64,000 nt of DNA, from assembly GCF_900156055.1 (NCBI RefSeq), contig NZ_FTMQ01000001.1, forward strand, positions 1-64,000, read 5' to 3'. Source of the DNA: Rhizobium sp. RU33A. Lineage in GTDB: Bacteria > Pseudomonadota > Alphaproteobacteria > Rhizobiales > Rhizobiaceae. Below are positions 35,342-44,908 of the stretch, one piece after another; within the stretch, counting starts at the first letter, position 1; the number at the start of each line of letters is the position of its first letter. Both the position numbers and the translations under genes were made by a program. The notes below the pieces were generated by a model, which was given only the letters and a program-made list of their open reading frames with translations, searched no databases and was not told the DNA's origin.

Positions 35342-36643
35342 TTAGGCGCTCGCCTTGATGGCGAGACTGTCGAGATAAGCCTGCGGATTGTCAGGATCGA
35401 AGACCTTGCCGTCGAAGAAGGTTTCCGGGCCCCGCGAGGCAGAGGATGGAATGTCGGCAGCCGCGACCCCAAGTTCCTTGGCGGCCTCGCGCCAGATGTC
35501 CTCGCGGTTCACCTTGTCGACGAGTGCCTTGATGTCGGTGTCGGGCGCGAACTTGCCCCAGCGGACGTTCTCGGTGAGGAACCAGGCATCGTGGCTCTTG
35601 AACGGATAGGAGGCGTTGTCCTTCCAGAACTTCATCTCAAGCCCGGAGTTTTCAACGACGCGGCCGTTGCCGTAGTTGATCGTGCCTCTCAGGCGACCCG
35701 CAACGTCCTTCGGTGGAACGTTGAACCATTGCCGCTTGCCGAGGATGTCGGACATCTCGTCCTTGTTATCCATGCTGTCGGCCCACATCTGGGCTTCCAT
35801 GACGGCCATGAGAAGTGCCTTCGCGGCAATGGGGTTCTGTTCCACCCAGTCGGACCGGAGGCCGAGCGCCTTTTCCGGATGCCCCTTCCAGAGTTCGCCG
35901 GTCGTACAGGCGGAGAAGCCGATATCCTGGTTGACCAGCTGCTCGTTCCAGGGCTCGCCCACACAGAAGGCATCCATATTGCCGACCTTCATATTGGCGA
36001 CCATCTGCGGTGGCGGAACGACGATCGTTGATACGTCCTTGTCCGGATCGATGCCGCCGGCGGCCAGCCAGTAGCGAATCCAGAGATCGTGTGTGCCGCC
36101 CGGGAATGTCATGGCCACCTTGACCTCGCCGCCGGCCGCTTTCTTGGCGGCAAAGACATCCCGCAGCTTGGATGCGTCGAGGCCGACGCCGGTCTCGGCA
36201 TATTCCTTGGCGACCGAAATGCCCTGGCTGTCGAGGTTGAGGCGCGCGAGGATCGACATCGGCACGGGCACACTATTCTGCGTCACCTTGCCGGCCGAGA
36301 TCAGGTACGGCATTGGGGTCAGGATATGGGCGCCGTCGATGCCGTTCGAGCCTCCGCCGAGCACCAGATTGTCGCGCGTCGCGCCCCAGGATGCCTGTTT
36401 CAAGATTTCCATTTCCGGCAGGCCGAATTTGTCGAACAGGCCTTTTTCCTTGGCGATGATCAATGGTGCGGCGTCGGTGAGCGCGATGAAGCCGAGCTTC
36501 GCCCCCTTCACCTCCGGTCCTGCGCCAGCCGCAAAGGCACCAAACGGAAAGGCCAGCTTCGCGGCGCTGACGACAGCAGCTGCGGATGTGAGCTTCAGAA
36601 GCTGGCGGCGGGTGGTGCTCATTCCTGTAGTCTTCGTCATTGT
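35342..36643 (-). CDS. nrtA: Nitrate-binding protein NrtA (Tat-exported)
   Basis: The periplasmic nitrate-binding subunit, 433 residues. The N-terminus carries a twin-arginine signal (STTRRQLLKLTSAAAVVSAA), showing export in folded form. Family blocks are LGFIALTDAAPLIIAKEKGLF, LTPMPYLISAGK, MTFPGGTHDLWIRYWLAAGG, VGNMDAFCVGEPWNEQL and DAWFLTENVRWG. ATG 36643 has AGAGGGG about 9 bases upstream. It is the first structural gene of the nitrate operon and follows the regulated leader described at 36674-36831. Confidence 0.95.
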   Translation of the reverse strand, partial: TMTKTTGMSTTRRQLLKLTSAAAVVSAAKLAFPFGAFAAGAGPEVKGAKLGFIALTDAAPLIIAKEKGLFDKFGLPEMEILKQASWGATRDNLVLGGGSNGIDGAHILTPMPYLISAGKVTQNSVPVPMSILARLNLDSQGISVAKEYAETGVGLDASKLRDVFAAKKAAGGEVKVAMTFPGGTHDLWIRYWLAAGGIDPDKDVSTIVVPPPQMVANMKVGNMDAFCVGEPWNEQLVNQDIGFSACTTGELWKGHPEKALGLRSDWVEQNPIAAKALLMAVMEAQMWADSMDNKDEMSDILGKRQWFNVPPKDVAGRLRGTINYGNGRVVENSGLEMKFWKDNASYPFKSHDAWFLTENVRWGKFAPDTDIKALVDKVNREDIWREAAKELGVAAADIPSSASRGPETFFDGKVFDPDNPQAYLDSLAIKASA

Positions 36644-36673
36644 CTGTGCCCCTCTGATGTGACGGAGATCCGG

Positions 36674-36745
36674 AAAAACAAAAAAACGCCGCTCGGTGAC
36701 TGCATCCGCGGGATCGAAGGATCCCGTGTGCAAACCAAGCGACGT
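36674..36745 (-). terminator. Intrinsic terminator in the nrtA leader
   Basis: In the leader RNA, the arms at 36735-36745 (ACGTCGCTTGG) and 36686-36696 (CCGAGCGGCGT) form an 11-bp stem with two G-U wobbles. A smaller GGGATC-CTTC-GATCCC hairpin sits inside its loop. Seven T and then five T follow. The structure lies upstream of the nrtA start and downstream of the promoter, so it must be read through for expression. This is the expected target of NasT antitermination. Confidence 0.85.
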
Positions 36746-36758
36746 CGGTGTCTCTGGT

Positions 36759-36802
36759 GAGCGCGCTTCAGGCGCTCTTTCGTCCGGTCGCCGTTGACCG
36801 GA
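36759..36802 (-). promoter_or_regulatory. NasT (ANTAR) antitermination hairpins in the nrtA leader
   Basis: The first hairpin, 36783-36802, has a perfect 7-bp stem TCCGGTC/GACCGGA closing the hexaloop AACGGC. The loop has A at position 1 and G at position 4, which match the known ANTAR-RNA recognition rule. The second hairpin, 36759-36777, has a 6-bp stem GAGCGC/GCGCTC with a 7-base loop and fits the rule less well. NasT is encoded just upstream at 38295-38882. Confidence 0.8.
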
Positions 36803-36815
36803 TGTTTTTTACTGA

Positions 36816-36831
36816 TGCAATGCCCGTGCCA
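36816..36831 (-). promoter_or_regulatory. Sigma-54 promoter of the nrt-nir-nas operon
   Basis: The minus strand reads TGGCACG-GGCA-TTGCA, a full match to the -24/-12 sigma-54 consensus with correct spacing. Transcription would start at about 36804, immediately before the ANTAR hairpins. A nitrogen-status activator such as NtrC is therefore expected to act upstream. Confidence 0.88.
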
Positions 36832-36932
36832 AATTTTACTGCAGGGGGTCAACTATCTGAAATGAAATTGGAAAGGGCTAAGAAGCAGAAATCATGTCGG
36901 GACGAATAGGAACATGGCCGGGGTTCAAAATT

Positions 36933-36946
36933 TGTGCAACTGCACA
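36933..36946. promoter_or_regulatory. Palindrome upstream of the sigma-54 promoter
   Basis: TGTGCA and TGCACA, separated by AC, form a perfect inverted repeat about 100 bases upstream of the -24 box. It could be an activator (enhancer) site. It does not exactly fit the NtrC consensus, so the protein is not named. Confidence 0.35.
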
Positions 36947-36986
36947 GTCTCGCCTAGCAAATGAGGACGCCTTTTCGGGCAGTCGA

Positions 36987-38270
36987 TCAGTCATCCGCAG
37001 CGATTGGCGCCCGCTTGGCCCCGGAACGGACCTCGAAATTGGTGACATAGTCGGTCATTTGGCCGGGATCGAAAATCCGTCCATCCATGAAACGGTCATC
37101 CTCGGAGCTGCCGGGCAGCGGCGATGCATCGTCCGGTATTTGTGCTGCCGGCCCGAGTGCTGCGCGATAGAGGTCGGCGCGATAGGCGCTCTTCGCCCGC
37201 TCGAGATTGTCGGCGCTGTGCTCGACCTGCCCCCAGCGGATCATCTGGCTATAGATCCAGAGCGCCTGATTGACCTGCGGATAGTTTGCCGCCTGTCGGT
37301 GAAACACGAAGTAGTCACGGATCAATCGACGATTGCCTTGGGCATCCAGGCTGAACTCTCCGGCTAGGACGCGGCGAATGATGTCCCGTGATGCGGTAAT
37401 GTAGCGGGGAGATGCCAGCATCTCTGAGAGATGATCATGGTTCTCCGGCTGGTCGCACCATCGGGCGGCCTTGTCGAGAGCCACGATCAGTCGACCCACC
37501 GTGTCGGCATTGGCTTCGGCCCAATCCGGCCGCATGCCGATCACCTTCTCGGGCGCCGAAGGCCAGATATCCTGCTTGGCCGCGACGATCCGACCGACAC
37601 CCCGTTCGGATGCAACCATGTTCCAGGGCGCGCCGACACAGAAGCCGTCGATCGCCCCGGCCGCCAGCGCATCGGAGGTGAGGGGTGGCGGCACGACAAC
37701 GAGCTTCACGTCACGATCCGGATCGACACCACCAGCGGCCAGCCAGTAGCGGAACTCGTAATTGTGCGACGAGAACGGATAGGTCATGCCGAGGGTAGGG
37801 GGCTGCTCGCCGTTCTGCCGCATGTCATGCAATACGCTCGCCAGCGCTCTTGCCAGTTGCAGCGCGCTCGCATCCTCTGCCAGATCGGCGCGAACCTTCA
37901 TCCGTTCGAAGAGGCGCAGCGACAGCGTGATCGCATTGCCGCCACGGCCGAGAGAAAATGGGGTAATCGTCGGGGAGGGGTTGGAGCCGAGCTCCAGCAT
38001 TGAGGCGACCGGCATGGGCGACAGCATATGTGCGATGTCGAACTGCCGGAAAGCGAGGCGATCCCTGACATTCGCCCAGGACACATCGCGTACGAGGTCG
38101 AGTGTCAGTCCTTCCTTGGCGGCAAATCCCATTTCCGCAGCCGCGATCAGGATCGAGGCATCCATGAGCGGAATGAAGCCGGCACGCAGGATACGCTGCT
38201 CCCGACCGGAATGGTGAACCGCCGGAGCGCCTGGATCGATGTCTCGCTGACTGCTCATCATATCGCTCAC
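36987..38270 (-). CDS. nasS: Cytoplasmic nitrate sensor NasS
   Basis: A 427-residue NrtA-like protein without a signal peptide (MSDMMSSQRDIDPGAPAV then ILRAGFIPLMDASILIAA). It keeps the nitrate-binding fold: LSPMPVASMLELG, MTYPFSSHNYEFRYWLAAGG, AGAIDGFCVGAPWNMV, MRPDWAEAN. In the NasS/NasT system NasS holds NasT inactive until nitrate or nitrite binds. It lies between nasT and the operon it controls, 24 bases after nasT. Confidence 0.93.
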   Translation of the reverse strand: MSDMMSSQRDIDPGAPAVHHSGREQRILRAGFIPLMDASILIAAAEMGFAAKEGLTLDLVRDVSWANVRDRLAFRQFDIAHMLSPMPVASMLELGSNPSPTITPFSLGRGGNAITLSLRLFERMKVRADLAEDASALQLARALASVLHDMRQNGEQPPTLGMTYPFSSHNYEFRYWLAAGGVDPDRDVKLVVVPPPLTSDALAAGAIDGFCVGAPWNMVASERGVGRIVAAKQDIWPSAPEKVIGMRPDWAEANADTVGRLIVALDKAARWCDQPENHDHLSEMLASPRYITASRDIIRRVLAGEFSLDAQGNRRLIRDYFVFHRQAANYPQVNQALWIYSQMIRWGQVEHSADNLERAKSAYRADLYRAALGPAAQIPDDASPLPGSSEDDRFMDGRIFDPGQMTDYVTNFEVRSGAKRAPIAADD

Positions 38271-38294
38271 TTCACTGTCCCCGCGCGCCGGTCA

Positions 38295-38882
38295 TCACAG
38301 CAGCAATCCCGCAGCGGTCACCACGCTCTGGGCGATGTCCACCAGTTTCTTTTTCTCGTTCATGGCGGTTTGACGCATCAGCGCGAAGGCTTCCTCCTCG
38401 CTCATGCCACGCATCTTCATTAGGATGCCCTTGGCGCGCTCGATGACCTTGCGCTCCTCAAGCGCGTTCTTCGCTTCGGCCAGTTCGCGTTGCAGACGGC
38501 TGAACGCGTTGAAGCGGCTGACCGCCATATCAAGGATCGGCTTCACCCGCTCCTTCCGCAACCCGTCAACGATATAGGCCGAGACGCCTGCATCCACGGC
38601 TGCCTCGATGGAGGCGCTATCTGAGCGATCCACGAACATGGCGATCGGCCTGCTGACCGAGCGGGTGAGCTGGAAGAGGTGCTCCATCATGTCACGGTTC
38701 GGGTTCTCGATGTCGATGATGATGACGTCAGGCGCCAGGGTCTCTACCGTCTTTGCAATTCCCTGCACCCCGAGAGCAACGGTGACGTGCCGGTGACCTG
38801 CCTCGCGTAAACCGTCCTCGATGATCGCTGCGCGAACAGCGTTCTCATCGATCACAAGGATGGTGAGGTCGAGATGGTTCAT
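38295..38882 (-). CDS. nasT: Transcription antiterminator NasT (ANTAR)
   Basis: A 195-residue protein with an N-terminal receiver-like domain (LTILVIDENAVRAAIIEDGL; DVIIIDIENPN) and a C-terminal RNA-binding ANTAR domain at about residues 125-190 (ALEERKVIERAKGILMKMRGMSEEEAFALMRQTAMNEKKKLVDIAQSVV). ATG 38882 fits the family start; a 24-residue upstream extension is not conserved in character. NasT released from NasS would bind the nrtA leader and prevent termination there. Confidence 0.95.
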   Translation of the reverse strand: MNHLDLTILVIDENAVRAAIIEDGLREAGHRHVTVALGVQGIAKTVETLAPDVIIIDIENPNRDMMEHLFQLTRSVSRPIAMFVDRSDSASIEAAVDAGVSAYIVDGLRKERVKPILDMAVSRFNAFSRLQRELAEAKNALEERKVIERAKGILMKMRGMSEEEAFALMRQTAMNEKKKLVDIAQSVVTAAGLLL

Positions 38883-38998
38883 GTGCGATTGATGACGCAA
38901 TGCAGCAAAGTTGGCAAGCTTGCGGCCTAAATTTTGAGCTTGCGACAATGGCAACTAATTATTGAGCAGATTGGCGCGCAGGGCTGAACAGCGAGACG

Positions 38999-39038
38999 AA
39001 AAAAAACGAAGCCCCCGGAGTGGTCCACTCCGGGGGCT
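38999..39038 (-). terminator. Rho-independent terminator after the MFS gene
   Basis: A perfect 13-bp stem, AGCCCCCGGAGTG (39010-39022) with CACTCCGGGGGCT (39026-39038), closes a 3-base loop. On the minus strand it is followed by TTCG and then an eight-T run. It ends the MFS transcript and insulates nasT. Confidence 0.9.
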
Positions 39039-39076
39039 GTCGGAAAAGCGCGGGCTTCGTCGGTATTCGTTGATGC

Positions 39077-40411
39077 TCAGTCCTGGCCCTTGGGCTGCAG
39101 CGATATCTGCCTTGCCAGCGCAAGCGCGATCAGCGTGCAGACGGCCCCCGACAGAAGGTAGAGACCGGCTGCGAACAGACCGAACCAGGTGGATAGCAAC
39201 AGTGCCGCGAGCGGTGCAAATCCTGCTCCGAACATCCAGGAGAGTGCCGAAACCATGGCCGAGGCCGTGTAGCGGTTTCGACGGTCGAACAGCGAGGCGA
39301 TGGTTCCGGAGGACTGGGCGAAATTGAAGCCGAGAATGACGAAACCAACCATCATGTAGGCGACGACACCGGCCTGCCCGCCGTTCAGCAGCAGAGGCGC
39401 CGTCAGCGCGAAGGCACCGATGGCCCAGGCCCCCCAGACGAGGATCCTGTCGCGGCCGATACGGTCCGAAAGCCAGCCGGAGAACAACATCGCAAGGATA
39501 CCGACGGCAGCACCGGCTGCTTCGATCAGGAGGAAGGTGCCCGGCGCTTCGTCCGTGTAGAGGAAGATCCACGAAAGCGGGAAAACCGTGACCATGTGGA
39601 ACATGGCAAAGGTCGCGAGCGGCACGAACACGCCGAGCAGAACCGTGCGTCCGTCTTGCGACAGGGTGGAGCGCAACCCGGTCGGGGTCAATTCGTTCGT
39701 TTCGAAGAGTTCCTTGAACTCGGGCGTGTCGACGATGCGCAGACGCGCAAAGAGTGCCACGACATTGATCGCGAAGGCGACGAAGAACGGATAGCGCCAG
39801 CCCCAATCGAGGAAGTCGGCGGCCGACAGCGTCATGACGAGATAGGCGAACAGCACGGCCGCGACCGCAAGCCCGACCACAGCGCCGAGCTGCGGGATCA
39901 TGGCGTAGAAGCCACGCTTGTCCTTCGACGCGGTGATGGCCAGTAGCGGCGCCAGGCCATCCCAGGTGCCGCCCAGCGCCAGACCCTGGCCGATGCGCAA
40001 GAGCGCCAGCATGGCGATTGCCCACCATCCGGCAGTTTCATAGGAAGGCACCAGACCCATGGCGACGGTGGAAGTTCCCAGCAGGAAAAGCGCCACCGTC
40101 AGCTTGGTCACGCGGCCATGCCTGCGGTCGAGGGCTGTGAAGATCACGGTGCCGAGCGGTCGTGCCACGAAGGCGAGCGCCACCAGCACGAAGGACCAGA
40201 GCGTCCCGGTCAGCGGATCGAGGAACGGAAAGATGCGCGCCGGAAAGACGATGACGGACGCGATCGCGAACACGAAGAAGTCGAAGAACTCCGACGTGCG
40301 CCCGATGATGACGCCGACAGCGATATCGGACGGGGAAACGTGATGGTCATCTTCTGAAGTTGTGCGGCCGTTCTGTGCGGCCGGGGGTGCAGAACCGGTC
40401 ATGCTCGCCAT
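39077..40411 (-). CDS. MFS transporter, metabolite:H+ symporter family
   Basis: A 444-residue transporter with 12 predicted membrane segments. VGVIIGRTSEFFDFFVFAIASVIVFPARIFPF, RPLGTVIFTALDRRHGRVTKL and SGWLSDRIGRDRILVWG are typical of the MHS branch (ShiA/ProP-like), although the WxxFD element of the first helix is changed to SEFFDFF. The substrate is unknown. It is divergent from cyoA across about 240 bases and may share its control. Start choice (40411 or the ATG three codons later) is uncertain. Confidence 0.88.
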   Translation of the reverse strand: MASMTGSAPPAAQNGRTTSEDDHHVSPSDIAVGVIIGRTSEFFDFFVFAIASVIVFPARIFPFLDPLTGTLWSFVLVALAFVARPLGTVIFTALDRRHGRVTKLTVALFLLGTSTVAMGLVPSYETAGWWAIAMLALLRIGQGLALGGTWDGLAPLLAITASKDKRGFYAMIPQLGAVVGLAVAAVLFAYLVMTLSAADFLDWGWRYPFFVAFAINVVALFARLRIVDTPEFKELFETNELTPTGLRSTLSQDGRTVLLGVFVPLATFAMFHMVTVFPLSWIFLYTDEAPGTFLLIEAAGAAVGILAMLFSGWLSDRIGRDRILVWGAWAIGAFALTAPLLLNGGQAGVVAYMMVGFVILGFNFAQSSGTIASLFDRRNRYTASAMVSALSWMFGAGFAPLAALLLSTWFGLFAAGLYLLSGAVCTLIALALARQISLQPKGQD

Positions 40412-40648
40412 GTCGCGGGATCACTTTCTCGATTGTACTGGGCGGGCGCACATCGGAGGATACAGCCTTCGCCTTAGTCTAACATGCTGAAATGAAATGC
40501 CGCAGGTGCGGCCAAATTGACAGGTGACAAATTGTCGTATGTGCTGCACCGCAAAACCCAACTAACTACCTTGGCGAATGTCAATGGTCGTCGAGTGGTG
40601 TTCGGGGGGACCCCTGCTCTGTGACCCGTCAGCGTATCAGGGTAAGAG

Positions 40649-41854
40649 ATGCAAGAGCTTCGCCTCCCGAAAATATTGGCCGCCGTGGTGGCGGTCCTTT
40701 TCCTGTCCGCCTGCAAGGCCGAAGTCCTTGCTCCCACCGGCGACGTCGCCGCCCAGCAGCGTGACCTTCTCGTCATCTCCACGCTTCTGATGCTGATCAT
40801 CATCATTCCGGTGATGGCGCTCACCTGCTGGTTCGCCTGGCACTACCGTGCATCCAACAGTCAAGCCATCTACAGGCCGAACTGGTCCCACTCGACCAAG
40901 CTCGAGCTGATCATCTGGGCGATCCCCCTGATGATCATCATCTGCCTCGGTGCGCTAACCTGGGTCGGCACCCATCTTCTCGACCCCTACAGGCCCCTGG
41001 CGCGCGTGTCCGAAGAGCAGCCGCTCGATCCGCAGCAGGAGCCGCTCGAGGTTCAGGTCGTGGCACTCGACTGGAAATGGCTCTTCATCTACCCGCAATA
41101 CGGCGTCGCGGCTGTCAATGAGCTTCCGGTTCCCACCGATCGGCCGATCCGGTTCTCGCTGACCTCCTCTTCGGTGATGAACGCCTTTTACATCCCGCAC
41201 ATGGCCGGCATGATCTACGCAATGCCTGGCATGCAGACGACGCTGCACGGTGTCTTCAACGAGGAAGGCACCTTCCAGGGTCTGGCATCGCATTATTCGG
41301 GTGCTGGCTTCTCCGGCATGCGCTTCAAGGCAACCGCAACCGACGCGGCCGCCTTCGAGGCCTGGGTCGAGGAAGCGCGTGCGGGCAGCGACAAGCTGGA
41401 CCGGGCGAAGTATCTCGAGCTCGAACGTCCCACCGAGAACGTCACCCCGATCACATTCGCCAGCATCGATCCGCAGCTCTTTCCGCGGGTGGTCAACATG
41501 TGTGTCGAAGACGGCAAGATCTGCATGGCCGAAATGATGGCGCTCGACGCCCAGGGCGGAACGGGTCTCGCCGGAACGGTCAATATGAGCGCCCTGATCT
41601 ACGACAAGCATGAACGTCGCGGCACGCGCGAGCCGGTCTTCGGCTGGGAACCCTTCAAGGTTCTGGGCTTCTGCTCGGCGGAAGAACTGGAGCAGATGCT
41701 GGCCGCAAAGCCTGCTTCCTACAACGACCAGCCCGTCGTTTCGGGTCCCCTGATGGGACACAACATGCCGCAGCCGGTATCGCCTTTCGGCGGTGAGGCC
41801 GAACGTTTCCTCACGCTCGTCCGGCAGGCATCCGGCAATGCGCCGCAACTCTGA
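40649..41854 (+). CDS. cyoA: Cytochrome bo quinol oxidase subunit II, CyoA
   Basis: Subunit II of the proton-pumping quinol oxidase. The 401-residue protein has a lipoprotein signal with LSAC (Cys22), two membrane helices and a periplasmic cupredoxin domain (VALDWKWLFIYPQYGVAAVNELPVP; FYIPHMAGMIYAMPGMQT). The copper-A ligands are absent, as expected for a quinol oxidase. The CyoA C-terminal extension is longer than in E. coli (315 residues), ending EAERFLTLVRQ. AGGG precedes ATG 40649. Confidence 0.95.
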   Translation: MQELRLPKILAAVVAVLFLSACKAEVLAPTGDVAAQQRDLLVISTLLMLIIIIPVMALTCWFAWHYRASNSQAIYRPNWSHSTKLELIIWAIPLMIIICLGALTWVGTHLLDPYRPLARVSEEQPLDPQQEPLEVQVVALDWKWLFIYPQYGVAAVNELPVPTDRPIRFSLTSSSVMNAFYIPHMAGMIYAMPGMQTTLHGVFNEEGTFQGLASHYSGAGFSGMRFKATATDAAAFEAWVEEARAGSDKLDRAKYLELERPTENVTPITFASIDPQLFPRVVNMCVEDGKICMAEMMALDAQGGTGLAGTVNMSALIYDKHERRGTREPVFGWEPFKVLGFCSAEELEQMLAAKPASYNDQPVVSGPLMGHNMPQPVSPFGGEAERFLTLVRQASGNAPQL

Positions 41855-41866
41855 CAGGAATTTGGC

Positions 41867-43870
41867 ATGGCTACCATAGACCATTCCACCACGCTTCTTC
41901 TCGGTCGCCTCAACTGGAGTGCGATCCCGACGGACCCGATCGTGCTTGCAACCTTCGTTGTAGTTGCGGTCGGGGGCGCTGCAACGGTGGGCGCGCTGAC
42001 CTATTACCGCCTTTGGGGTTACCTCTGGCGGGAATGGCTGACCTCTGTCGATCACAAGAAGATCGGCATCATGTATATAATCCTGGCCTTGGTCATGCTG
42101 GTGCGAGGCTTCGCCGACGCCATCATGATGCGCCTGCAGCAGGTGCTCGCCTTCAACGGCTCCGAGGGCTATCTCAACGCCCATCACTACGATCAGATCT
42201 TCACCGCCCACGGCGTGATCATGATCTTCTTCGTGGCGATGCCTTTCGTCACGGGACTGATGAACTATGTCGTGCCGCTGCAGATCGGCGCGCGAGACGT
42301 CTCGTTCCCCTTCCTCAACAACTTCTCCTTCTGGATGACCGTCGGCGGTGCCGTGCTTGTGATGGCCTCGCTCTTCGTCGGTGAGTTCGCGCAGACCGGC
42401 TGGCTTGCCTTCCCGCCGCTGTCGGGCATCGGCTACAGTCCGTGGGTCGGGGTCGACTACTATATCTGGGGCTTGCAGATCGCCGGCGTCGGAACGACGC
42501 TATCCGGCATCAACCTGCTCGTCACCATCGTCAAGATGCGTGCCCCGGGCATGACCCTGATGCGCATGCCGGTCTTCACCTGGACGGCACTCTGCACCAA
42601 CATCCTCATCGTCGCCTCCTTCCCGGTGCTGACGATGACGCTGATCCTCCTGACGCTCGATCGCTACGTGGGAACGAACTTCTTCACGAATGATCTCGGC
42701 GGCAATCCGATGATGTATATCAACCTCATCTGGATCTGGGGTCACCCGGAAGTCTACATCCTCATCCTGCCGCTCTTCGGCGTTTTCTCGGAGATCACCT
42801 CGACCTTCTCCGGCAAGCGGCTCTTCGGTTACAGCTCGATGGTCTATGCCACCGTCTGCATCACGATCCTGAGCTATGTCGTCTGGCTGCACCACTTCTT
42901 CACCATGGGCTCGGGCGCCTCGGTGAACGCCTTCTTCGGCATCACCACGATGATCATCTCGGTGCCCACGGGGGCCAAGATCTTCAACTGGCTCTTCACC
43001 ATGTATAAGGGTAGGGTGCGCTTCGACCTGCCGATGATGTGGACGGTCGCCTTCATGCTGACCTTCACCATCGGCGGCATGACCGGCGTTCTCCTTGCCG
43101 TCCCGCCGGCGGACTTCGTCCTGCACAACTCGCTCTTCCTGGTGGCGCACTTCCACAACGTCATCATCGGCGGTGTGTTGTTCGGCTGCTTTGCGGCAAT
43201 CGCCTACTGGTGGCCCAAGGCCTTCGGCTTCCAGCTCAACGTCTTCTGGGGCAAGGTCTCCTTCTGGAGCTGGGTCAGCGGCTTCTGGCTCGCCTTCATG
43301 CCGCTCTATGTGCTGGGCCTGATGGGAGTCACCCGCCGCATGCGCGTCTTCGATGATCCGGATCTCAGGATCTGGTTCATTCTGGCTGCCCTAGGTGCGT
43401 TCCTGATTGCCATCGGTATCGCCGCCTTCTTCATCCAAATCGCTGTCTCGATCTGGAACCGGAAGGACAACATGGACGTCACCGGTGACCCATGGGATGG
43501 TCGCACGCTCGAATGGGCGACGTCCTCCCCGCCGCCGGCCTATAACTTCGCCTTCACGCCTGTCGTCCACGATCTCGACGCCTGGCATGACATGAAGCAG
43601 GTTGGCCAGACACGCCCCAAGGCACCCTATCTGCCGATCCACATGCCGCGTTACACCGGCACAGGCGTCATGATCTCCGCGCTTGCCACGCTCTGCGGCT
43701 TCGCGCTGGTCTGGTACATCTGGTGGCTGGCGGCCGTGTCCTTCCTCGCGATCATCGCTGTGTCGATCGCCCATACCTTCAACTACGACCGGGACTATTA
43801 CGTCCCCGTCGACGAGGTCGAGCGTGTCGAAAAGGCGCGTGAGCGCGAACTGGCAAGCGTAGGAGCGTAA
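41867..43870 (+). CDS. cyoB: Cytochrome bo quinol oxidase subunit I, CyoB
   Basis: The 667-residue heme-copper catalytic subunit. Heme and copper ligands lie in the family blocks [38 protein letters not shown] and [11 protein letters not shown]. The Trp-Gly-His-Pro-Glu-Val-Tyr motif includes the His-Tyr cross-link pair. The quinol-site region [12 protein letters not shown] matches E. coli CyoB. It is 12 bases downstream of cyoA and 5 bases upstream of cyoC. Confidence 0.97.
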   Translation: MATIDHSTTLLLGRLNWSAIPTDPIVLATFVVVAVGGAATVGALTYYRLWGYLWREWLTSVDHKKIGIMYIILALVMLVRGFADAIMMRLQQVLAFNGSEGYLNAHHYDQIFTAHGVIMIFFVAMPFVTGLMNYVVPLQIGARDVSFPFLNNFSFWMTVGGAVLVMASLFVGEFAQTGWLAFPPLSGIGYSPWVGVDYYIWGLQIAGVGTTLSGINLLVTIVKMRAPGMTLMRMPVFTWTALCTNILIVASFPVLTMTLILLTLDRYVGTNFFTNDLGGNPMMYINLIWIWGHPEVYILILPLFGVFSEITSTFSGKRLFGYSSMVYATVCITILSYVVWLHHFFTMGSGASVNAFFGITTMIISVPTGAKIFNWLFTMYKGRVRFDLPMMWTVAFMLTFTIGGMTGVLLAVPPADFVLHNSLFLVAHFHNVIIGGVLFGCFAAIAYWWPKAFGFQLNVFWGKVSFWSWVSGFWLAFMPLYVLGLMGVTRRMRVFDDPDLRIWFILAALGAFLIAIGIAAFFIQIAVSIWNRKDNMDVTGDPWDGRTLEWATSSPPPAYNFAFTPVVHDLDAWHDMKQVGQTRPKAPYLPIHMPRYTGTGVMISALATLCGFALVWYIWWLAAVSFLAIIAVSIAHTFNYDRDYYVPVDEVERVEKARERELASVGA

Positions 43871-43875
43871 CAATC

Positions 43876-44496
43876 GTGAGCACCGTCACCCAAACCGATA
43901 CGCCTGCCGTCTATTGGGAAACCGAGCCGCATCATCATCCGGAAGGCGCGTCCACGCGGCTCGGCTTCTGGATCTACCTGATGAGCGACTGCCTGATGTT
44001 TGCAGTCCTCTTCGCGGTCTTCGCCGTGGTCGGCCAGAGCTATGCGGCCGGTCCCGGCCCCAAGGCGCTCTTCGAGCTGAACCTGATCGCGATCAACACC
44101 GGCTTTCTGCTGGTCTCCTCGATCACTTTCGGCTTCGCCATGCTTGCCATGTATGAAGGCAGGCAGGCCCGCATGCAGATCTGGCTTGCCATCACTCTCC
44201 TGCTCGGCCTCGCCTTCCTGGCGCTCGAAATCTACGAGTTTCATCACCTGATCGAGCTCGGCGCTGGTCCGCAGCGCTCGGCTTTCCTGTCCGCCTTCTT
44301 CGCGCTGGTCGGCACCCACGGCCTGCACGTGCTGTTCGGCTGCATTTGGCTCGTCACGCTGATGGTCCAGGTCAATCAGAAAGGCCTGATCCCTGCCAAC
44401 ACCCGACGCATGGAATGCTTGAGCATGTTCTGGCACTTCCTCGATGTCATCTGGATCGGGGTCTTCACCTTCGTTTACCTCCTGGGGATGATCTGA
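43876..44496 (+). CDS. cyoC: Cytochrome bo quinol oxidase subunit III, CyoC
   Basis: A 206-residue membrane subunit with five hydrophobic segments: LGFWIYLMSDCLMFAVLFAVFAVV, FLLVSSITFGFAML, ALVGTHGLHVLFGCIWLVTLM and a C-terminal FWHFLDVIWIGVFTFVYLLGM. It supports stable assembly of subunit I. Its stop overlaps the cyoD start (TGATG). Confidence 0.95.
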   Translation: MSTVTQTDTPAVYWETEPHHHPEGASTRLGFWIYLMSDCLMFAVLFAVFAVVGQSYAAGPGPKALFELNLIAINTGFLLVSSITFGFAMLAMYEGRQARMQIWLAITLLLGLAFLALEIYEFHHLIELGAGPQRSAFLSAFFALVGTHGLHVLFGCIWLVTLMVQVNQKGLIPANTRRMECLSMFWHFLDVIWIGVFTFVYLLGMI

Positions 44497-44894
44497 TGTC
44501 CAAACCTTCCATCCAGCCCCATGGCCACAATGACCATGGGCATGACAGCACCGGCCATGATCATGGCAGCTACCGGTCATACCTGACCGGCTTCGTACTG
44601 GCCGCGATCCTGACGATCATTCCATTTGCCATCGTCATGAGCGGCGGCTTCGAAAGCCGGGTCCTCACTGCAGTGACGGTGATCGCCTTCGCGGTCGTCC
44701 AGGTCCTCGTCCACATGGTCTACTTCCTCCACATGAACACCCGTTCGGACGAAGGCTGGACAATGCTGTCGATGATCTTCACCGTCATCGTGGTGGTGAT
44801 CATGATCGCTGGCTCCGTCTGGGTCATGTACAACCTCAACAACAATATGATGCCCTCAATGGATCACGAGAGCTTCCAGGGCTTCGGCTCCTGA
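44496..44894 (+). CDS. cyoD: Cytochrome bo quinol oxidase subunit IV, CyoD
   Basis: A 132-residue small membrane subunit with three helices (YLTGFVLAAILTIIPFAIVM; VTVIAFAVVQVLVHMVYFLHM; IFTVIVVVIMIAGSVWVMYNL). The N-terminal 25 residues are rich in His (HGHNDHGHDSTGHDHG), more than in E. coli CyoD, and might bind metal. The ATG at 44496 shares its first base with the cyoC stop. Confidence 0.94.
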   Translation: MSKPSIQPHGHNDHGHDSTGHDHGSYRSYLTGFVLAAILTIIPFAIVMSGGFESRVLTAVTVIAFAVVQVLVHMVYFLHMNTRSDEGWTMLSMIFTVIVVVIMIAGSVWVMYNLNNNMMPSMDHESFQGFGS

Positions 44895-44908
44895 AACAGC
44901 GAGGCGAC

